Both the position numbers and the translations under genes were made by a program. Below the pieces are notes generated by a model. It searched no databases. It saw only the letters and a program-made list of their open reading frames with translations, and was not told where the DNA came from. A stretch of DNA of 64,000 nt, taken from assembly GCF_024699945.1 (NCBI RefSeq), contig NZ_JAJOMY010000001.1:4057350-4121349 (forward strand), written 5' to 3'. The stretch comes from Phenylobacterium sp. J426 (lineage in GTDB: Bacteria > Pseudomonadota > Alphaproteobacteria > Caulobacterales > Caulobacteraceae). Of this stretch, positions 1 through 9,662 are shown in pieces; the stretch's first letter is position 1, and every line of letters begins with the position of its first letter.

Positions 1-1
1 C

Positions 2-946
2 GCCCGCTTCCGCGACAACGCCCACGTCATGGCGGTGGCTGGCCGCATCGTCAGCCAGATCGGTCGCCGCGTGGACGAGTCCTCGCCCCTGGTGGACGCC
101 CGGCTCGCCGACGGCAGCCGGGTCAATATCATCATCCCGCCGCTGGCCATCGACGGGCCGTCGATCTCGATCCGCAAGTTTTCCAAGCGTCGGATCGACC
201 TCGACCTGATGGCGCGTCAGGGCAACGTGTCGCCCGAGATGGCGACCGTCCTGAAGATCGCCTCGCGCTCGCGCCTGAACATCCTGATCTCGGGCGGCAC
301 CGGTTCGGGCAAGACGACCCTGCTGAACGCTCTCTCCCAGATGATCGCCGCCGACGAGCGTGTCGTGACCATCGAGGACGCCGCCGAACTGCAGCTCCAG
401 CAGCCGCACGTCGTCCGTCTGGAGACGCGCCCGGCCAACCTCGAGGGCAAGGGCGAGATCCACATGCGGGACCTGGTGAAGAACGCCCTGCGGATGCGGC
501 CCGACCGCATCATCCTGGGCGAGATCCGCGGCGGCGAGGCGCTGGACATGCTCCAGGCCATGAACACCGGCCACGACGGTTCGCTGGGCACCATCCACGC
601 CAACCGGCCGCGCGAAGCGCTGACCCGCCTCGAGAACATGGTCGGCATGTCGGGAGTCAGCCTACCCGCCCAGGCGGTGCGCACCCAGATCGCCGCCGCC
701 GTCCAGCTGATCGTCCAGATCAGCCGCATGCGTGACGGTCAGCGCCGGGTGACGAGCATCACCGAGGTCGTCGGCATGGAAGGCGACGTCGTCACCACCC
801 AGGAGCTGTTCAGCTTCAAGTTCGAGGGCGAAGGGGCCGACGGCAAGCTGAAGGGCCGTTTCGAGTCCGCCGGCCTGCGCCCCCACTTCACGCCGCGCGC
901 CGAGTACTTCGGTCTCGATCGCATGCTGCTGGAAGCCGTCGGATGA
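2..946 (+). CDS. cpaF: CpaF/TadA-type pilus secretion ATPase (5' end outside window)
   Basis: Hexameric ATPase that powers Flp (Tad) pilus assembly at the inner membrane. The reading frame is open from base 2, so the gene begins upstream; the first internal Met is at 29. Counting from that Met, Walker A (GGTGSGKT) lies at about residues 89-96. The typical CpaF Walker B region [12 protein letters not shown] follows, then the His-box stretch [15 protein letters not shown]. The fold is the secretion-superfamily ATPase also found in VirB11 and GspE. The stop overlaps the next start by four bases (ATGA), so it is translationally coupled to tadB. The order cpaF-tadB-tadC matches Caulobacter cpaFGH. 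I am confident of the family; the symbol follows Caulobacter usage. Confidence 0.93.
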   Translation, partial: ARFRDNAHVMAVAGRIVSQIGRRVDESSPLVDARLADGSRVNIIIPPLAIDGPSISIRKFSKRRIDLDLMARQGNVSPEMATVLKIASRSRLNILISGGTGSGKTTLLNALSQMIAADERVVTIEDAAELQLQQPHVVRLETRPANLEGKGEIHMRDLVKNALRMRPDRIILGEIRGGEALDMLQAMNTGHDGSLGTIHANRPREALTRLENMVGMSGVSLPAQAVRTQIAAAVQLIVQISRMRDGQRRVTSITEVVGMEGDVVTTQELFSFKFEGEGADGKLKGRFESAGLRPHFTPRAEYFGLDRMLLEAVG

Positions 947-1893
947 CCCTGCTGCTGCTCCTGCTCATGGCCGGCGCGGCCCTGGTGCTGGCGGGCCTTG
1001 CCCTTCCGTCGACCGGAAGGCGCCGGCTGGCGCGCCGCGCCCGGGCCTTGGGCGCGGGCCGGAAGAGCGCGCCCGAGGGCCGCGCCGTCCGCCTGGCCAG
1101 GCCCGGGGCCACCCGGCTGGATGCTTTGGCGCAGCGGCTGCTGCCGAAACCGGCGGTCCTGCGGTCACGCCTCGAGGCGACCGGCCTGCCGATCACCATC
1201 GGCCACTACGGCGCCGCCACGGCCGCCATTGCTGTCGCGTCGCTGGCGCTCGGGCTTATGGTCGGCGCGCCGCCGGCCCTGGCCGTGCTGGCCGCCCTCG
1301 CCGAGGCGGTGGTCCTGCCCCACCTCGTGGTCGGCTTCCTCATGGGCCGCCGCCGGGCGAAGTTCCTCAAGGCCTTCGCGGAGGCCATCGCGCTGATCGT
1401 CCGCGGTCTGCGCGCTGGCCTGCCCGTGACCGAGACCCTCGGCGTCGTCGGCCGCGAGATCGCCGATCCTGTCGGCGAGGAGTTCCGTGGCGTGGCCGAC
1501 CAGGTGCGCCTGGGCCTCGCCGTGGAGGACGCCATGTGGCAGTCGGCCCGCCGTATCGGCCTGCCCGAGTTCAACTTCCTGGTCATCAGTCTGTCGGTTC
1601 AGCGTGAAACCGGCGGCAACCTCGCCGAGACGCTGGAGAACCTCGAACAGATCCTGCGCCGCAGGCAGCAGATGCGCCTGAAGATCAAGGCCATGTCGTC
1701 GGAGGCCACCGCCAGCGCGCTGATCATCGGCTGCCTGCCCTTCGTCATGGCGGCGCTGATGACCTTCACCAGCCCGGACTACATGCGCGTCCTGTTCACC
1801 GAGCCGCTGGGCCGGATGATGCTGGCCGGCGGGTTCGCCAGCCTCGCCGTCGGCGCGCTCGTCATGCGTCAGATGGTGAGGTTCGAGATATGA
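943..1893 (+). CDS. tadB: TadB-like type II secretion F-domain membrane protein
   Basis: Inner-membrane platform protein of the Flp pilus machine, 316 residues. It has an N-terminal membrane segment from residue 2 ([19 protein letters not shown]) and a second hydrophobic block near residues 85-125. The cytoplasmic T2SSF domain follows, with its characteristic [17 protein letters not shown] stretch. Two C-terminal membrane segments complete the family topology. It overlaps cpaF and tadC by ATGA at both ends, so the three genes form one transcript. The Caulobacter equivalent is CpaG. It should pair with TadC as a heteromeric platform energised by CpaF. Confidence 0.92.
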   Translation: MTLLLLLLMAGAALVLAGLALPSTGRRRLARRARALGAGRKSAPEGRAVRLARPGATRLDALAQRLLPKPAVLRSRLEATGLPITIGHYGAATAAIAVASLALGLMVGAPPALAVLAALAEAVVLPHLVVGFLMGRRRAKFLKAFAEAIALIVRGLRAGLPVTETLGVVGREIADPVGEEFRGVADQVRLGLAVEDAMWQSARRIGLPEFNFLVISLSVQRETGGNLAETLENLEQILRRRQQMRLKIKAMSSEATASALIIGCLPFVMAALMTFTSPDYMRVLFTEPLGRMMLAGGFASLAVGALVMRQMVRFEI

Positions 1894-2846
1894 GCCCTGA
1901 CGTCTTCGCCCTGCCCGGCGCCGGCGCCGTCGTCCTCGCCGTGGGCGTCGCCAACTTCCTGGCCATCCTGGCCGTTCTACGCGCCCTGTCCCCGGGAGAT
2001 CCGGTCGCGGTCCGCGCCCGCGCGCACGCGAGGCGCCGCCAGGAGCTGCGCGCCGAGCTGCTGCGGCCGCGTCGCAGCGAGCGCGCACGCTCGGTGGGCT
2101 TGGCTCGGCGGCTGGTCGAGGCGCTGAACCTCAATCGCGGCGACGAGGCGAAGAAGGCGGCGAGCCTGCTGGTCCAGGCCGGGCTGCGCACCAGCGACGC
2201 CACCCACGTCTTTCTGGCGCTGCGCGTCCTGGCCCCCCTGGGCCTCGCCGCGGCGGCCTGGATGCTGGGACCGTCGATCCTGCACGACGATGACGCGCTA
2301 CGGCGGATGGCGGTGACCGCCGGCGGGGCCTGCGCGGGCCTGTTCCTGCCCCGCCTGCTGCTCAAGAACCTGATCCAGAAGCGCCAGCTGAAGATCCAGA
2401 AGGGTCTGCCCGACGCGCTGGACCTGTTCGTCATCTGCGCCGAAGCGGGCCTCAGCCTCGACGCCGCGCTTACCCGCGTCGCCCGGGAGATCGGGGCCAG
2501 CGCGCCCGAGCTCGCCGACGAGCTCGGCCTCACCGCCGTCGAGCTGGGATTCCTGCCTGACCGGCGCGAAGCCCTGCTGGGCCTCACCCGGCGGGTCCCG
2601 ACGCCGCAGGTCCGCGGCCTCGTCAACACCCTGGTGCAGACCGAGAAATACGGCACGCCGCTGGCTCAGGCGCTGCGGGTGCTGGCTAGCGAATTCCGCG
2701 ACACCCGGATGATGAAGGCGGAGGAGAAGGCCGCGCGCCTGCCGGCCACACTGACCGTTCCGATGATCGCCTTCATCCTGCCGCCGCTCTTCGTGGTGCT
2801 GATCGGACCGGCCATCGTCCAGGTCCTGTCCGCCAGCATGTCCTGA
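1890..2846 (+). CDS. tadC: TadC-like type II secretion F-domain membrane protein
   Basis: Second platform protein of the Flp pilus machine, 318 residues. It has an N-terminal membrane segment and a central T2SSF domain containing KGLPDALDLFVICAEAGLSL and LVQTEKYGTPLAQALRVLA, both typical of TadC. The C-terminal membrane segment is FILPPLFVVLIGPAIVQVL. It is the last gene of the run. The stop lies five bases from the convergent hemN stop, leaving no room for a conventional terminator hairpin between them. The Caulobacter equivalent is CpaH. Confidence 0.92.
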   Translation: MSPDVFALPGAGAVVLAVGVANFLAILAVLRALSPGDPVAVRARAHARRRQELRAELLRPRRSERARSVGLARRLVEALNLNRGDEAKKAASLLVQAGLRTSDATHVFLALRVLAPLGLAAAAWMLGPSILHDDDALRRMAVTAGGACAGLFLPRLLLKNLIQKRQLKIQKGLPDALDLFVICAEAGLSLDAALTRVAREIGASAPELADELGLTAVELGFLPDRREALLGLTRRVPTPQVRGLVNTLVQTEKYGTPLAQALRVLASEFRDTRMMKAEEKAARLPATLTVPMIAFILPPLFVVLIGPAIVQVLSASMS

Positions 2847-2851
2847 TCGGC

Positions 2852-4228
2852 CTAGAGCGCCCGAGAGTGCCGCACGGCCTCGGGGGCGAAATAGGCGTCG
2901 AACACGGCCGCAATCGAGCGGATCACCAGCCGCCCGACGTCGGTCGCCGTGACCCGGGCGCCGGCGATGCGCACGAGCCCGTCGGCGGCGAACGGCGCCA
3001 GCCGCGACAGCGGCTCGGCGAGCTCTCCCCTGTCGCGGCCGTGGCGGCTGCAGACCTCGGCCAGATCGACGTCCAGGTCGCACATCAGCCGCTCGATGAT
3101 CTCGCCCCGGAACCGGTCCTCGGCCGTCACCGCCACGCCGCGGGCGACGGGCAGACGCCCGTCCTTCACGGCGGCCCGCCACCCGAGTTCCTGCGTGATG
3201 TTCTGGACGAAGCCCTGCGGCAGCGAGCCGATGGACGAGGCGCCCAGGCCCAGCAGCGTCTGCGCCGCATCGGTCGTGTAGCCCTGGAAGTTGCGACGCA
3301 GACGCCCTTCGGTGAGGGCGCGAGCCATGGGGTCATGCGGCGCCGCGAAATGGTCGAGGCCGACGCGCACGTACCCTAGCGCCGCCAGCCGCTCGGCGGC
3401 CGCCTCGCTCTGCTCCAGCCGCTCGGCGGGGCCTGGCAAAGCCGCTTCGTCGATGAGCTGCTGGTGGCTCTTCATCCACGGCACATGCGCATAGCCGAAC
3501 AGTGCGATGCGTTCGGGCCTCAGGGAGGCGACGGCATCCACCGTCGCCAGGGTGGCCGCCGTCGTCTGGTGTGGCAGGCCGTACATCAGGTCGAGGTTGA
3601 TGGAGCTGATCTGGGCCTCGCGCAACCACCCCACGCAGCGGGCGATCTCCTCGAAGCTCTCCCGGCGGTTCACCGCGGCCTGAACCTCGGGATCGAGGTT
3701 CTGGACGCCCAGGCTGGCGCGGCTCAGCCCGTGGAAAGCTGCGGCGTCGACCCATTCGCGGGTCAGCACGGATGGGTCCAACTCGGCGGCGATCTCGTAG
3801 CCAGGGGTGAAGCGGAACGCCTGCTTGAGGGCGCCGAACAGCGCCCCGAGCTCGTCCGGGGTCAGCATGTTGGGCGTGCCGCCGCCCAGGTGGACGGCGC
3901 TGGCCTTCATCCGCGCCGGCAACGCCTGCTGGAGCAACGCCAGTTCGGCCAGCAGCAGTTCGACATACTCGCCCACCGGCTCGTGTCGGTTCACCGCCCG
4001 GGTGTTGCAGCCACAGTACCAGCACAGGCGCTTGCAGAACGGGATGTGCACGTAGAGCGAAACGGGGTCTTCCGGCGCCAGGGCGGACAGCCAGCTGCGA
4101 TAGACCTGGTCGTCGACCGCCGGCGTGAACTGCACGGCCGTCGGATAGCTGGTGTAGCGGGGCGCGCGGCCGTCGTACTTGGCGACGAGATCGGCGATCG
4201 GGATCGGGGTGTCGGGGGCGAGGCTCAT
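2852..4228 (-). CDS. hemN: Oxygen-independent coproporphyrinogen III oxidase
   Basis: Radical-SAM enzyme that converts coproporphyrinogen III to protoporphyrinogen IX without oxygen, supplying haem under microaerobic conditions. It has 458 residues, full length for HemN. The [4Fe-4S] motif CX3CX2C is visible as PFCKRLCWYCGCNT, followed by the SAM-binding GGGTPN. The N-terminal YTSYPTAVQF segment and the C-terminal HemN domain fit true HemN better than HutW or ChuW. It sits immediately downstream of ccoS on the same strand. A FixK/FNR-type box lies 34 bases before the start, so it is probably induced with the cbb3 oxidase, whose haems it helps supply. Confidence 0.93.
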   Translation of the reverse strand: MSLAPDTPIPIADLVAKYDGRAPRYTSYPTAVQFTPAVDDQVYRSWLSALAPEDPVSLYVHIPFCKRLCWYCGCNTRAVNRHEPVGEYVELLLAELALLQQALPARMKASAVHLGGGTPNMLTPDELGALFGALKQAFRFTPGYEIAAELDPSVLTREWVDAAAFHGLSRASLGVQNLDPEVQAAVNRRESFEEIARCVGWLREAQISSINLDLMYGLPHQTTAATLATVDAVASLRPERIALFGYAHVPWMKSHQQLIDEAALPGPAERLEQSEAAAERLAALGYVRVGLDHFAAPHDPMARALTEGRLRRNFQGYTTDAAQTLLGLGASSIGSLPQGFVQNITQELGWRAAVKDGRLPVARGVAVTAEDRFRGEIIERLMCDLDVDLAEVCSRHGRDRGELAEPLSRLAPFAADGLVRIAGARVTATDVGRLVIRSIAAVFDAYFAPEAVRHSRAL

Positions 4229-4261
4229 GGCCTTTGATCGCGCGGTTCGAACCGCCGCGCC

Positions 4262-4275
4262 GTGATCTGGATCAA
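4262..4275 (-). promoter_or_regulatory. FNR/FixK-type box upstream of hemN
   Basis: On the minus strand the sequence reads TTGATCCAGATCAC, one base from the consensus TTGAT-N4-ATCAA. It lies between the ccoS stop and the hemN start, 34 bases from the ATG. This position would let a FixK/FNR/CRP-family activator drive hemN separately from the cco transcript. Confidence 0.7.
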
Positions 4276-4277
4276 GC

Positions 4278-4436
4278 CTAGAGGGCGGGTCGGTCGTCGG
4301 GATCGTCCACCAGGATCCGGTTGGCGTCGCCGACAGGATCTTCGTACTGGCCGTCGCGGAGGGTCCACCAGAAGGCCGCCACCGCGAGCAGGCCGAGGCC
4401 CACCGAGAACGGGGCGAGGATCAGCAGGATGTCCAT
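4278..4436 (-). CDS. ccoS: cbb3 oxidase maturation protein CcoS
   Basis: Small membrane protein of 52 residues, needed in other bacteria for inserting haem and copper into the cbb3 oxidase. One transmembrane segment covers residues 3-24 (ILLILAPFSVGLGLLAVAAF). The family signature FWWTLRDGQYEDP follows, with an acidic tail. Its ATG shares one base with the ccoI stop (TGATG), so it is coupled to ccoI. Length, position as last gene of GHIS and the QYEDP motif make this a firm call. Confidence 0.92.
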   Translation of the reverse strand: MDILLILAPFSVGLGLLAVAAFWWTLRDGQYEDPVGDANRILVDDPDDRPAL

Positions 4437-6616
4437 CAGCGACCTCCAGTCCGAAGCGCGTTGAGAGTGACCACCAGCGACGAGCCCGACATGGCGAGCG
4501 CCGCGACGAACGGGTTGATGAAGCCCAGGATAGCCGCCGGGGCCGCCACGAGGTTGTAGAGCGAGGCGAAGCCGAAGTTCTCCAGCGCGCGGCTGCGGGC
4601 CGAACGCGCCACGTCGATCGCATCGACGACCGCCATTAGCCCATGACCGGAGAACACCAGGTCGGCGGCGTTCTGACTGGCCTCGAGGGCCGTGCCCGGC
4701 GCCATCGCGGCATGGGCCTTGGCGAGCGCGGCGGCGTCGTTCAGGCCGTCGCCGACCATCAGAACCTTGCGGCCGGCGGCGGCGCGCGCATCGACCGCCT
4801 CGGCCTTTTCCTGCGGCGTCAGACCGGCGCGCCAGGCCGGCGCTCCGACGTCGGCGGCGACGCGCCGGACCGCGGCCGGGACGTCGCCCGACAGAACCTC
4901 GACCGTCAGGCCGCGGGCCTGGAGCGCGGCCAGGGTCTCGGCTGCGTCTTGCCGCACCGCGTCCGTGAAGCGGAAGCGGATCTTGGTGTCGCCTTCGAAG
5001 CCGAACCACAGCTCCGTCTCGGAGCCGTCTCGCTGTTCGACGCCCACGAATGCGGCCCGGCCGAGCCTGGCGCGCCGGCCGCCAATCACGCCCTCGACGC
5101 CCAATCCGGCGTGCTCGCGCACGTCGTCGGCGATCAGCCCCGTTCCGGCTTCGGCGGACAGCGCCCGGGCGAGCGGGTGGCGCGACGCGCGGGCCAGCGG
5201 CGCGGCGAGCGCGACCGCCGCCGGCGCAGGGTCAACCAGACGCGGCGCGCCCTCCGTCAACACGCCGGTCTTGTCGAAGATCACGTGGTCCACCTCGGCC
5301 AGGCGTTCCAGCGCGGCGCCCGATTTCACCAGAACGCCCTTGCGGAAGAGGCGGGCCGACGCGGTGATCTGAACCGCCGGCACGGCGAGCCCCAAGGCGC
5401 ACGGACAGGTGACGATCAGCACGGCGACGGCGCGGATGAGCGCCTCCCGCGGGCCCAGGCCCAGCGCCCAGCCGCCCACGAAGGTGAGCGCCGCCACCGT
5501 GTGGACCACCGGCACGTAGACGGCGGCGGCCTTGTCGGCGAGGCGGACGTAGCGCGAACGGCTCTGGGCGCCGGCCTCCACGAGCCGGGCGATGCCGGCG
5601 AGGGCCGAGTCCTCGGAACGGGCGGCCACCTTCAGCCGAAGGAGGCCGGTCAGGTTCACGGCCCCGGCCCGACACAGCTGGCCCGGCCCCACCGCGGCCG
5701 GGGCGGTCTCCCCCGTCAGCAGCGCGTTGTCGAGTTCGGAGACACCGTCCTCCACGACGGCGTCGACCGGCAGTCGCTCGCCCGGGCGGACCAGCAGCAC
5801 ATCGCCGGGGACCAGTTCGCTGAGCGGCACGCGGCGCTCCACGCCATCGTCCAGACGCGTGGCGGCCGGAGCCTGGAGGGCCAGCAGGTCGCCTGCGGCG
5901 CTCCGCGCCTTGGCGCGGAGCTGGTGGTCGAGCCAACGGCCGATCAGAAGAAGGAAGAGCAGGGAGACGGCCGCGTCGAAATACGCGTCGCGCCCCTTGA
6001 GCACCGTCTCGGAGAAGCTGATCGCCAGCGTGAGGATGACGCCGATCGAGATCGGCACGTCCATATTGGCCCGGCCCGCCTTCAGCGACCGCCAGGCCGA
6101 CTTGAAGAACGGCATGCCGGCATAGATCGCGCAGGGGGCGCCCACCGCGCCCGACAGCCACATCATCACCGTGCGGGTCGCCGGCCCCAACTCCTGGCCG
6201 AACAGCCCGGCCCAGAGCGGCACCGAGAACATCATGGTGTTCATCGCGCCGAACGCGGCCACCGCCATGGCGAGGATCAGGGCCCGTCCCTCGCGGTCGT
6301 AGGCCGCCTGCGCCTGACCTGGATCGTACGGCGTCGCGGGATAGCCGAGGCGCTCCAGCGCCTCGATGACGCGCGCCGGGTCGGCGCCGGCGCCCTGGAA
6401 ACCCACGGTCAGCTTGCCGGTGGTGAGATTCAGCCGGGCCTCGGAGACGTTCGGCAGGCTGCGCACCTCCCGCTCGATCTTGGACAGGCAGGCGGCGCAG
6501 CGGGCGCCGCGCACCAGCAGTTCCACGGAGGAGGCGCCGTCGGCGCCACGCTTGAGAAAGGCCGAGAGATCGGGCCGGCCGGCCAGTCCGCCGGCGGCTT
6601 CATAGGTCAGGGCCAC
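4436..6616 (-). CDS. ccoI: Copper-transporting P1B-type ATPase CcoI/FixI
   Basis: P-type ATPase that moves copper across the inner membrane for cbb3 assembly, 726 residues. The N-terminal heavy-metal-associated domain carries the metal-binding CAACLSKIE. Membrane segments follow, then the P1B motif CPC (VTCPCALGLAVP), the phosphorylation site DKTG (IFDKTGVLTEG), and the hinge MVGDGLNDAAAL. It lies in the conserved ccoGHIS order. The start overlaps the end of ccoH by ten bases. Context favours CcoI over the export-type CopA. Confidence 0.94.
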   Translation of the reverse strand: MALTYEAAGGLAGRPDLSAFLKRGADGASSVELLVRGARCAACLSKIEREVRSLPNVSEARLNLTTGKLTVGFQGAGADPARVIEALERLGYPATPYDPGQAQAAYDREGRALILAMAVAAFGAMNTMMFSVPLWAGLFGQELGPATRTVMMWLSGAVGAPCAIYAGMPFFKSAWRSLKAGRANMDVPISIGVILTLAISFSETVLKGRDAYFDAAVSLLFLLLIGRWLDHQLRAKARSAAGDLLALQAPAATRLDDGVERRVPLSELVPGDVLLVRPGERLPVDAVVEDGVSELDNALLTGETAPAAVGPGQLCRAGAVNLTGLLRLKVAARSEDSALAGIARLVEAGAQSRSRYVRLADKAAAVYVPVVHTVAALTFVGGWALGLGPREALIRAVAVLIVTCPCALGLAVPAVQITASARLFRKGVLVKSGAALERLAEVDHVIFDKTGVLTEGAPRLVDPAPAAVALAAPLARASRHPLARALSAEAGTGLIADDVREHAGLGVEGVIGGRRARLGRAAFVGVEQRDGSETELWFGFEGDTKIRFRFTDAVRQDAAETLAALQARGLTVEVLSGDVPAAVRRVAADVGAPAWRAGLTPQEKAEAVDARAAAGRKVLMVGDGLNDAAALAKAHAAMAPGTALEASQNAADLVFSGHGLMAVVDAIDVARSARSRALENFGFASLYNLVAAPAAILGFINPFVAALAMSGSSLVVTLNALRTGGR

Positions 6617-7098
6617 GTCAGCCTCCGCTCGGCGATGAAGCGGCGGCCCTGGGCGTCGACCGCCTCGGCCGTCAGGTCCCAGGCGCCGTCGATGGCGCCT
6701 GTCGTGCCTTCGTAGCGGCCTGGGGCGGTCTCCACGAAGCGCGGCTGGCGACGGTCAGCCTCGGTGGCGGGACGCTCCAGGCGCCCGGTCACGGCGAGGC
6801 CGCGCAGCGGCCGCCCCTCGGCGTCCCGGAGGGTCAGAGCCACCAGCCCAGGCTGCGCCTCGGCCGCTGCGCGCCAGCCGAGCGCCGTCTGCGCCTGCTC
6901 CTGCGCGATGCGCTTGTTGTAGAGCAGTCCGTCCTCGTAGGGCGTCACGGAGACCTGCCCGGGGAAGGTCCGCACCGCCAGCACCGTGAACAACACGTCG
7001 ACGGCGATCACGACGGCGAAGAAGGCGGTCACGCCGCCCAGGACGTGCCAGCCGTTGATCCGAAAGCCGGGCTTCGGGGCGGGATAGGTCGCGCTCAT
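6607..7098 (-). CDS. ccoH: cbb3 oxidase assembly protein CcoH/FixH
   Basis: Membrane-anchored periplasmic protein of 163 residues, FixH family. One transmembrane segment (about residues 16-38, VLGGVTAFFAVVIAVDVLFTV) is followed by the typical GLLYNKRIAQEQAQTALGW stretch and a beta-rich periplasmic domain. CcoH is required for stable assembly of the CcoNOP complex. It overlaps ccoG by four bases and ccoI by ten, within the ccoGHIS block. Confidence 0.9.
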   Translation of the reverse strand: MSATYPAPKPGFRINGWHVLGGVTAFFAVVIAVDVLFTVLAVRTFPGQVSVTPYEDGLLYNKRIAQEQAQTALGWRAAAEAQPGLVALTLRDAEGRPLRGLAVTGRLERPATEADRRQPRFVETAPGRYEGTTGAIDGAWDLTAEAVDAQGRRFIAERRLTWP

Positions 7099-8591
7099 AG
7101 GGTGTTCGCGGCTCCGGAGAGGAAGGTGGTCTTGGCGCGGAACGTGCGCCCCTCGCCGCGCACCTCGAAGGCGGCGGGCAGGCTGGACGCGTTCAGCGCC
7201 TCGGGTTCGGCGGTGACGAACACCCGGACGGCGGTCACCTCATTGGGTTCGAGCACGACGTGCAGTGCGTCGGCCGCGGGCTTGCCCGGACTGCGGACCC
7301 GCGCCCCGGCGACGCCGCTGAAGCGGATTTCGACGGGCATCGGCTCGAAGCTGCGGTTGGCGATCTTCAGCGTGTAGCCGTTGCGGATCGCCCCATCGTG
7401 CAGGCGCACGAAGGTGGGATTGCGGTCGCGCAGGGCATGCATGTCCAGCGGGCTGCGGTTGGCCAGCCCCCAGATCATCAGGGTCGAGACCACCGCGAGG
7501 GCGACGGCGTAATAGACGGTGCGCGGCCGCGCCAGCTTGTAGCGGGGCGTGTTGCCGCGCTGACGCTCGGCCACGGCGCTGTCGGTGTCGTAGGCGATCA
7601 AGCCCGTGGGCCGGCCGACCCGCAGCATGATCTCGTCGCAGGCGTCGATGCACAGGCCGCAGTTGATGCACTCCAGCTGCGGGCCGTTGCGGATGTCGAT
7701 GCCCATCGGGCAGGCCACAACGCAGGCGTTGCAGTCCAGGCAATCGCCGCGGCCTTCCCAGGACTGGCCCTTCTTGTGCGCGCCGCGGGGTTCGCCGCGA
7801 TCGTAGCGGTAGGTCACCTGCAGCGAATGGTGGTCGAGCATGGCGCCCTGGATGCGCGGCCAGGGGCACATGTAGATGCAGACCTGCTCTCGCATGTGGC
7901 CCGCGAAGACATAGGTCGTCGCCGTCAGCAGCAGCGAGAAGATGTAGGCCGTCGCCGGCGCCTGTCCGACCCAGTACTGCTGGATGAGCGTCGGCGCATC
8001 GTGGAAGTAGAAGATCCACGCGCCGCCGGTCGCGAAGCCGATGGCCAGCCAGGTCAGGTGCTTGCCGGTCTTGCGCCAGACCTTGTTGAACGACAGCGGC
8101 GCGGCGTCGAGGCGCATGCGGGCGTTGCGGTCGCCCTCGAAGGCGCGCTCCACATAGATGAAGAGGTCGGTCCAGACCGTCTGCGGACAGGCGTAGCCGC
8201 ACCACAGCCGGCCGAACAGCGCGGTCGCCAGGAAGAGGCCGAGCGCCGAGATCACCAGCAGGCCGGTGATGAAGTGCACTTCCTGCGGCCAGAGCTGGAT
8301 GTCGAAGAAATAGAACCGCGCGCCTTCGAAATCGACGAGCACCGCCTGGTCCGGCAGGGCGCCGGGACGCTCCCACCGGATCCAGGGCGTGACGTAGTAG
8401 ATCGTCAGCATGACGATCAGCAGCGCCCACTTGAGCGTCCGCCAAGGGCCGTGCACCAGCTTCGGATAGATCGGCGTGCGCGGCTTGTAGAGGCCGCCGC
8501 CGCGGTCCTTCTTCCGGACCCGCTCGGCGGCCGAGACCGGAGCCTTGGGGGTGGGCTCCGGCCGGGACACGCGGTCGATGACGATGGTCAT
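7095..8591 (-). CDS. ccoG: cbb3 oxidase accessory protein CcoG (FixG), polyferredoxin
   Basis: Membrane iron-sulfur protein of 498 residues. In related bacteria CcoG acts in copper handling for cbb3 assembly, probably as a Cu(II) reductase. The CGYACPQTVWTDLF signature is followed by two [4Fe-4S] ferredoxin motifs, CLDCNACVVACP and CINCGLCIDAC. Several transmembrane segments surround them (for example LVISALGLFLATALFG and VYYAVALAVVSTLMIWGL). An immunoglobulin-like periplasmic domain forms the C-terminus. It overlaps ccoP and ccoH by four bases each, so one transcript is expected. Confidence 0.94.
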   Translation of the reverse strand: MTIVIDRVSRPEPTPKAPVSAAERVRKKDRGGGLYKPRTPIYPKLVHGPWRTLKWALLIVMLTIYYVTPWIRWERPGALPDQAVLVDFEGARFYFFDIQLWPQEVHFITGLLVISALGLFLATALFGRLWCGYACPQTVWTDLFIYVERAFEGDRNARMRLDAAPLSFNKVWRKTGKHLTWLAIGFATGGAWIFYFHDAPTLIQQYWVGQAPATAYIFSLLLTATTYVFAGHMREQVCIYMCPWPRIQGAMLDHHSLQVTYRYDRGEPRGAHKKGQSWEGRGDCLDCNACVVACPMGIDIRNGPQLECINCGLCIDACDEIMLRVGRPTGLIAYDTDSAVAERQRGNTPRYKLARPRTVYYAVALAVVSTLMIWGLANRSPLDMHALRDRNPTFVRLHDGAIRNGYTLKIANRSFEPMPVEIRFSGVAGARVRSPGKPAADALHVVLEPNEVTAVRVFVTAEPEALNASSLPAAFEVRGEGRTFRAKTTFLSGAANTL

Positions 8592-9496
8592 CTGGCGGTA
8601 GCGCCTCCGATCGCGGCGACTTCCTCCTCACCCCCGCCGGCATTGGCATGGATGTAGACGGACAGGGCCTTGATGGTTTCGGGGCTGAAGCGGGCTTCCC
8701 ACGTCGGCATCACGCCGTTGCGGCCGTTCCAGATCTGCTCGCGGATGGAATCCCGGTCGGACCCGTACAGCCATTCGGCGTCGGTGAGGCTCGGGGCGCC
8801 CTTCGTCAGGTCGCCCTGGCCGCCCGCCCCGTGGCACGAGGCGCACTGGTCCGCGAACGTCTGGGTGGCCCGGCCGACGGCCGCGGTGTCAGCCTTGCGG
8901 CCCGACAGCGCCACCACGTACTCGGTCAGGTCCTGGACCTGGGCCTGGTCCAGCATCCGGTCGCGGCCGAAGGCCGGCATGACGGTCTCGCCCCGCGCCT
9001 GGGGATGGCCGGAGCGGATGCCGACCTGGATGGTGCGGTGGATGTCGTCAAGCGTGCCGCCGTAGAGCCACACGTCGTCACGCAGGTTCGGATAGCCCTT
9101 GGCCCCCGCCCCGCCCGCGCCGTGGCAGGTGGCGCAGTTGTCGCCGAACACCGACTGGCCGACCTGCAGGGCGAAAGCCTGCAGTTCAGGGTCCTGTTCG
9201 ATCTGCTGCAGGCTGACCGACTTCAGCCTGGCGCCCTGGGCGCCGCGCACGGCGTCCAGCTTCGTCAACTCCTGGGCGACGCCGGCGCGATCCGAGTGAC
9301 CACGCAGGCCCTTGGTGTAGCCGGTGAGGCCGGGCCAGGCCGGCATCAGCACCCAGTAGACGATGGCCCAGGCGACCGAGCCGTAGAACACCCACAGCCA
9401 CCAGCGTGGGAGCGGATTGTCGAGCTCCTTGATCCCGTCCCACTCATGGCCGGTGGTCTCGATACCGGAATGTTCGTCGCGTTCGCGCTCAGACAT
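8588..9496 (-). CDS. ccoP: cbb3 oxidase dihaem cytochrome c subunit CcoP
   Basis: Membrane-anchored dihaem cytochrome c of 302 residues, which passes electrons to CcoO and CcoN. The N-terminal EHSGIETTGHEWDGIKELDN and PLPRWWLWVFYGSVAWAIVYW segments are the FixP-N domain and membrane anchor. Two haem c sites, CATCHG and CASCHG, lie in consecutive cytochrome c domains, each followed by a Met-containing distal loop (MPAFG, MPTWE). The start lies inside the end of ccoQ (8-base overlap). Length and topology match the family. Confidence 0.95.
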   Translation of the reverse strand: MSERERDEHSGIETTGHEWDGIKELDNPLPRWWLWVFYGSVAWAIVYWVLMPAWPGLTGYTKGLRGHSDRAGVAQELTKLDAVRGAQGARLKSVSLQQIEQDPELQAFALQVGQSVFGDNCATCHGAGGAGAKGYPNLRDDVWLYGGTLDDIHRTIQVGIRSGHPQARGETVMPAFGRDRMLDQAQVQDLTEYVVALSGRKADTAAVGRATQTFADQCASCHGAGGQGDLTKGAPSLTDAEWLYGSDRDSIREQIWNGRNGVMPTWEARFSPETIKALSVYIHANAGGGEEEVAAIGGATAR

Positions 9497-9662
9497 GATC
9501 GCTCTCGTCCTTCTCGAGCGGCAGATGGGCGAGGCGTCGGAACGCCTCCTTGTTGCGGGGCCAGAGCGCGTAGATCAGGCCGGCGATGAAGATGGCGGCG
9601 AAGTAGAGGGTCCCACCCTGCTGGGCGAACCGCGCGACCGCCTCGTAGGTCAGGCCGCTCAT
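9489..9662 (-). CDS. ccoQ: cbb3 oxidase subunit CcoQ
   Basis: Short membrane protein of 57 residues beginning [20 protein letters not shown]. One transmembrane segment (about residues 18-34) is followed by [10 protein letters not shown], the classic CcoQ/FixQ ending. It stabilises the interaction of CcoP with the core complex. Its ATG overlaps the ccoO stop by four bases and its end overlaps the ccoP start. The gene is short and easily missed. Confidence 0.92.
   Translation of the reverse strand: MSGLTYEAVARFAQQGGTLYFAAIFIAGLIYALWPRNKEAFRRLAHLPLEKDESDHV

Noticed and set aside
2852..4228. HutW/ChuW-type haem-use protein instead of HemN
   Set aside because: Length, CX3CX2C context, N-terminal YTSYPT segment and the FixK-linked cbb3 context all fit HemN.
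4643..6715. A 690-codon open frame antisense to ccoI
   Set aside because: It is the mirror of a highly conserved P-type ATPase in high-GC DNA; its translation shows only Arg/Gly/Ala-rich low-complexity text and no motif.
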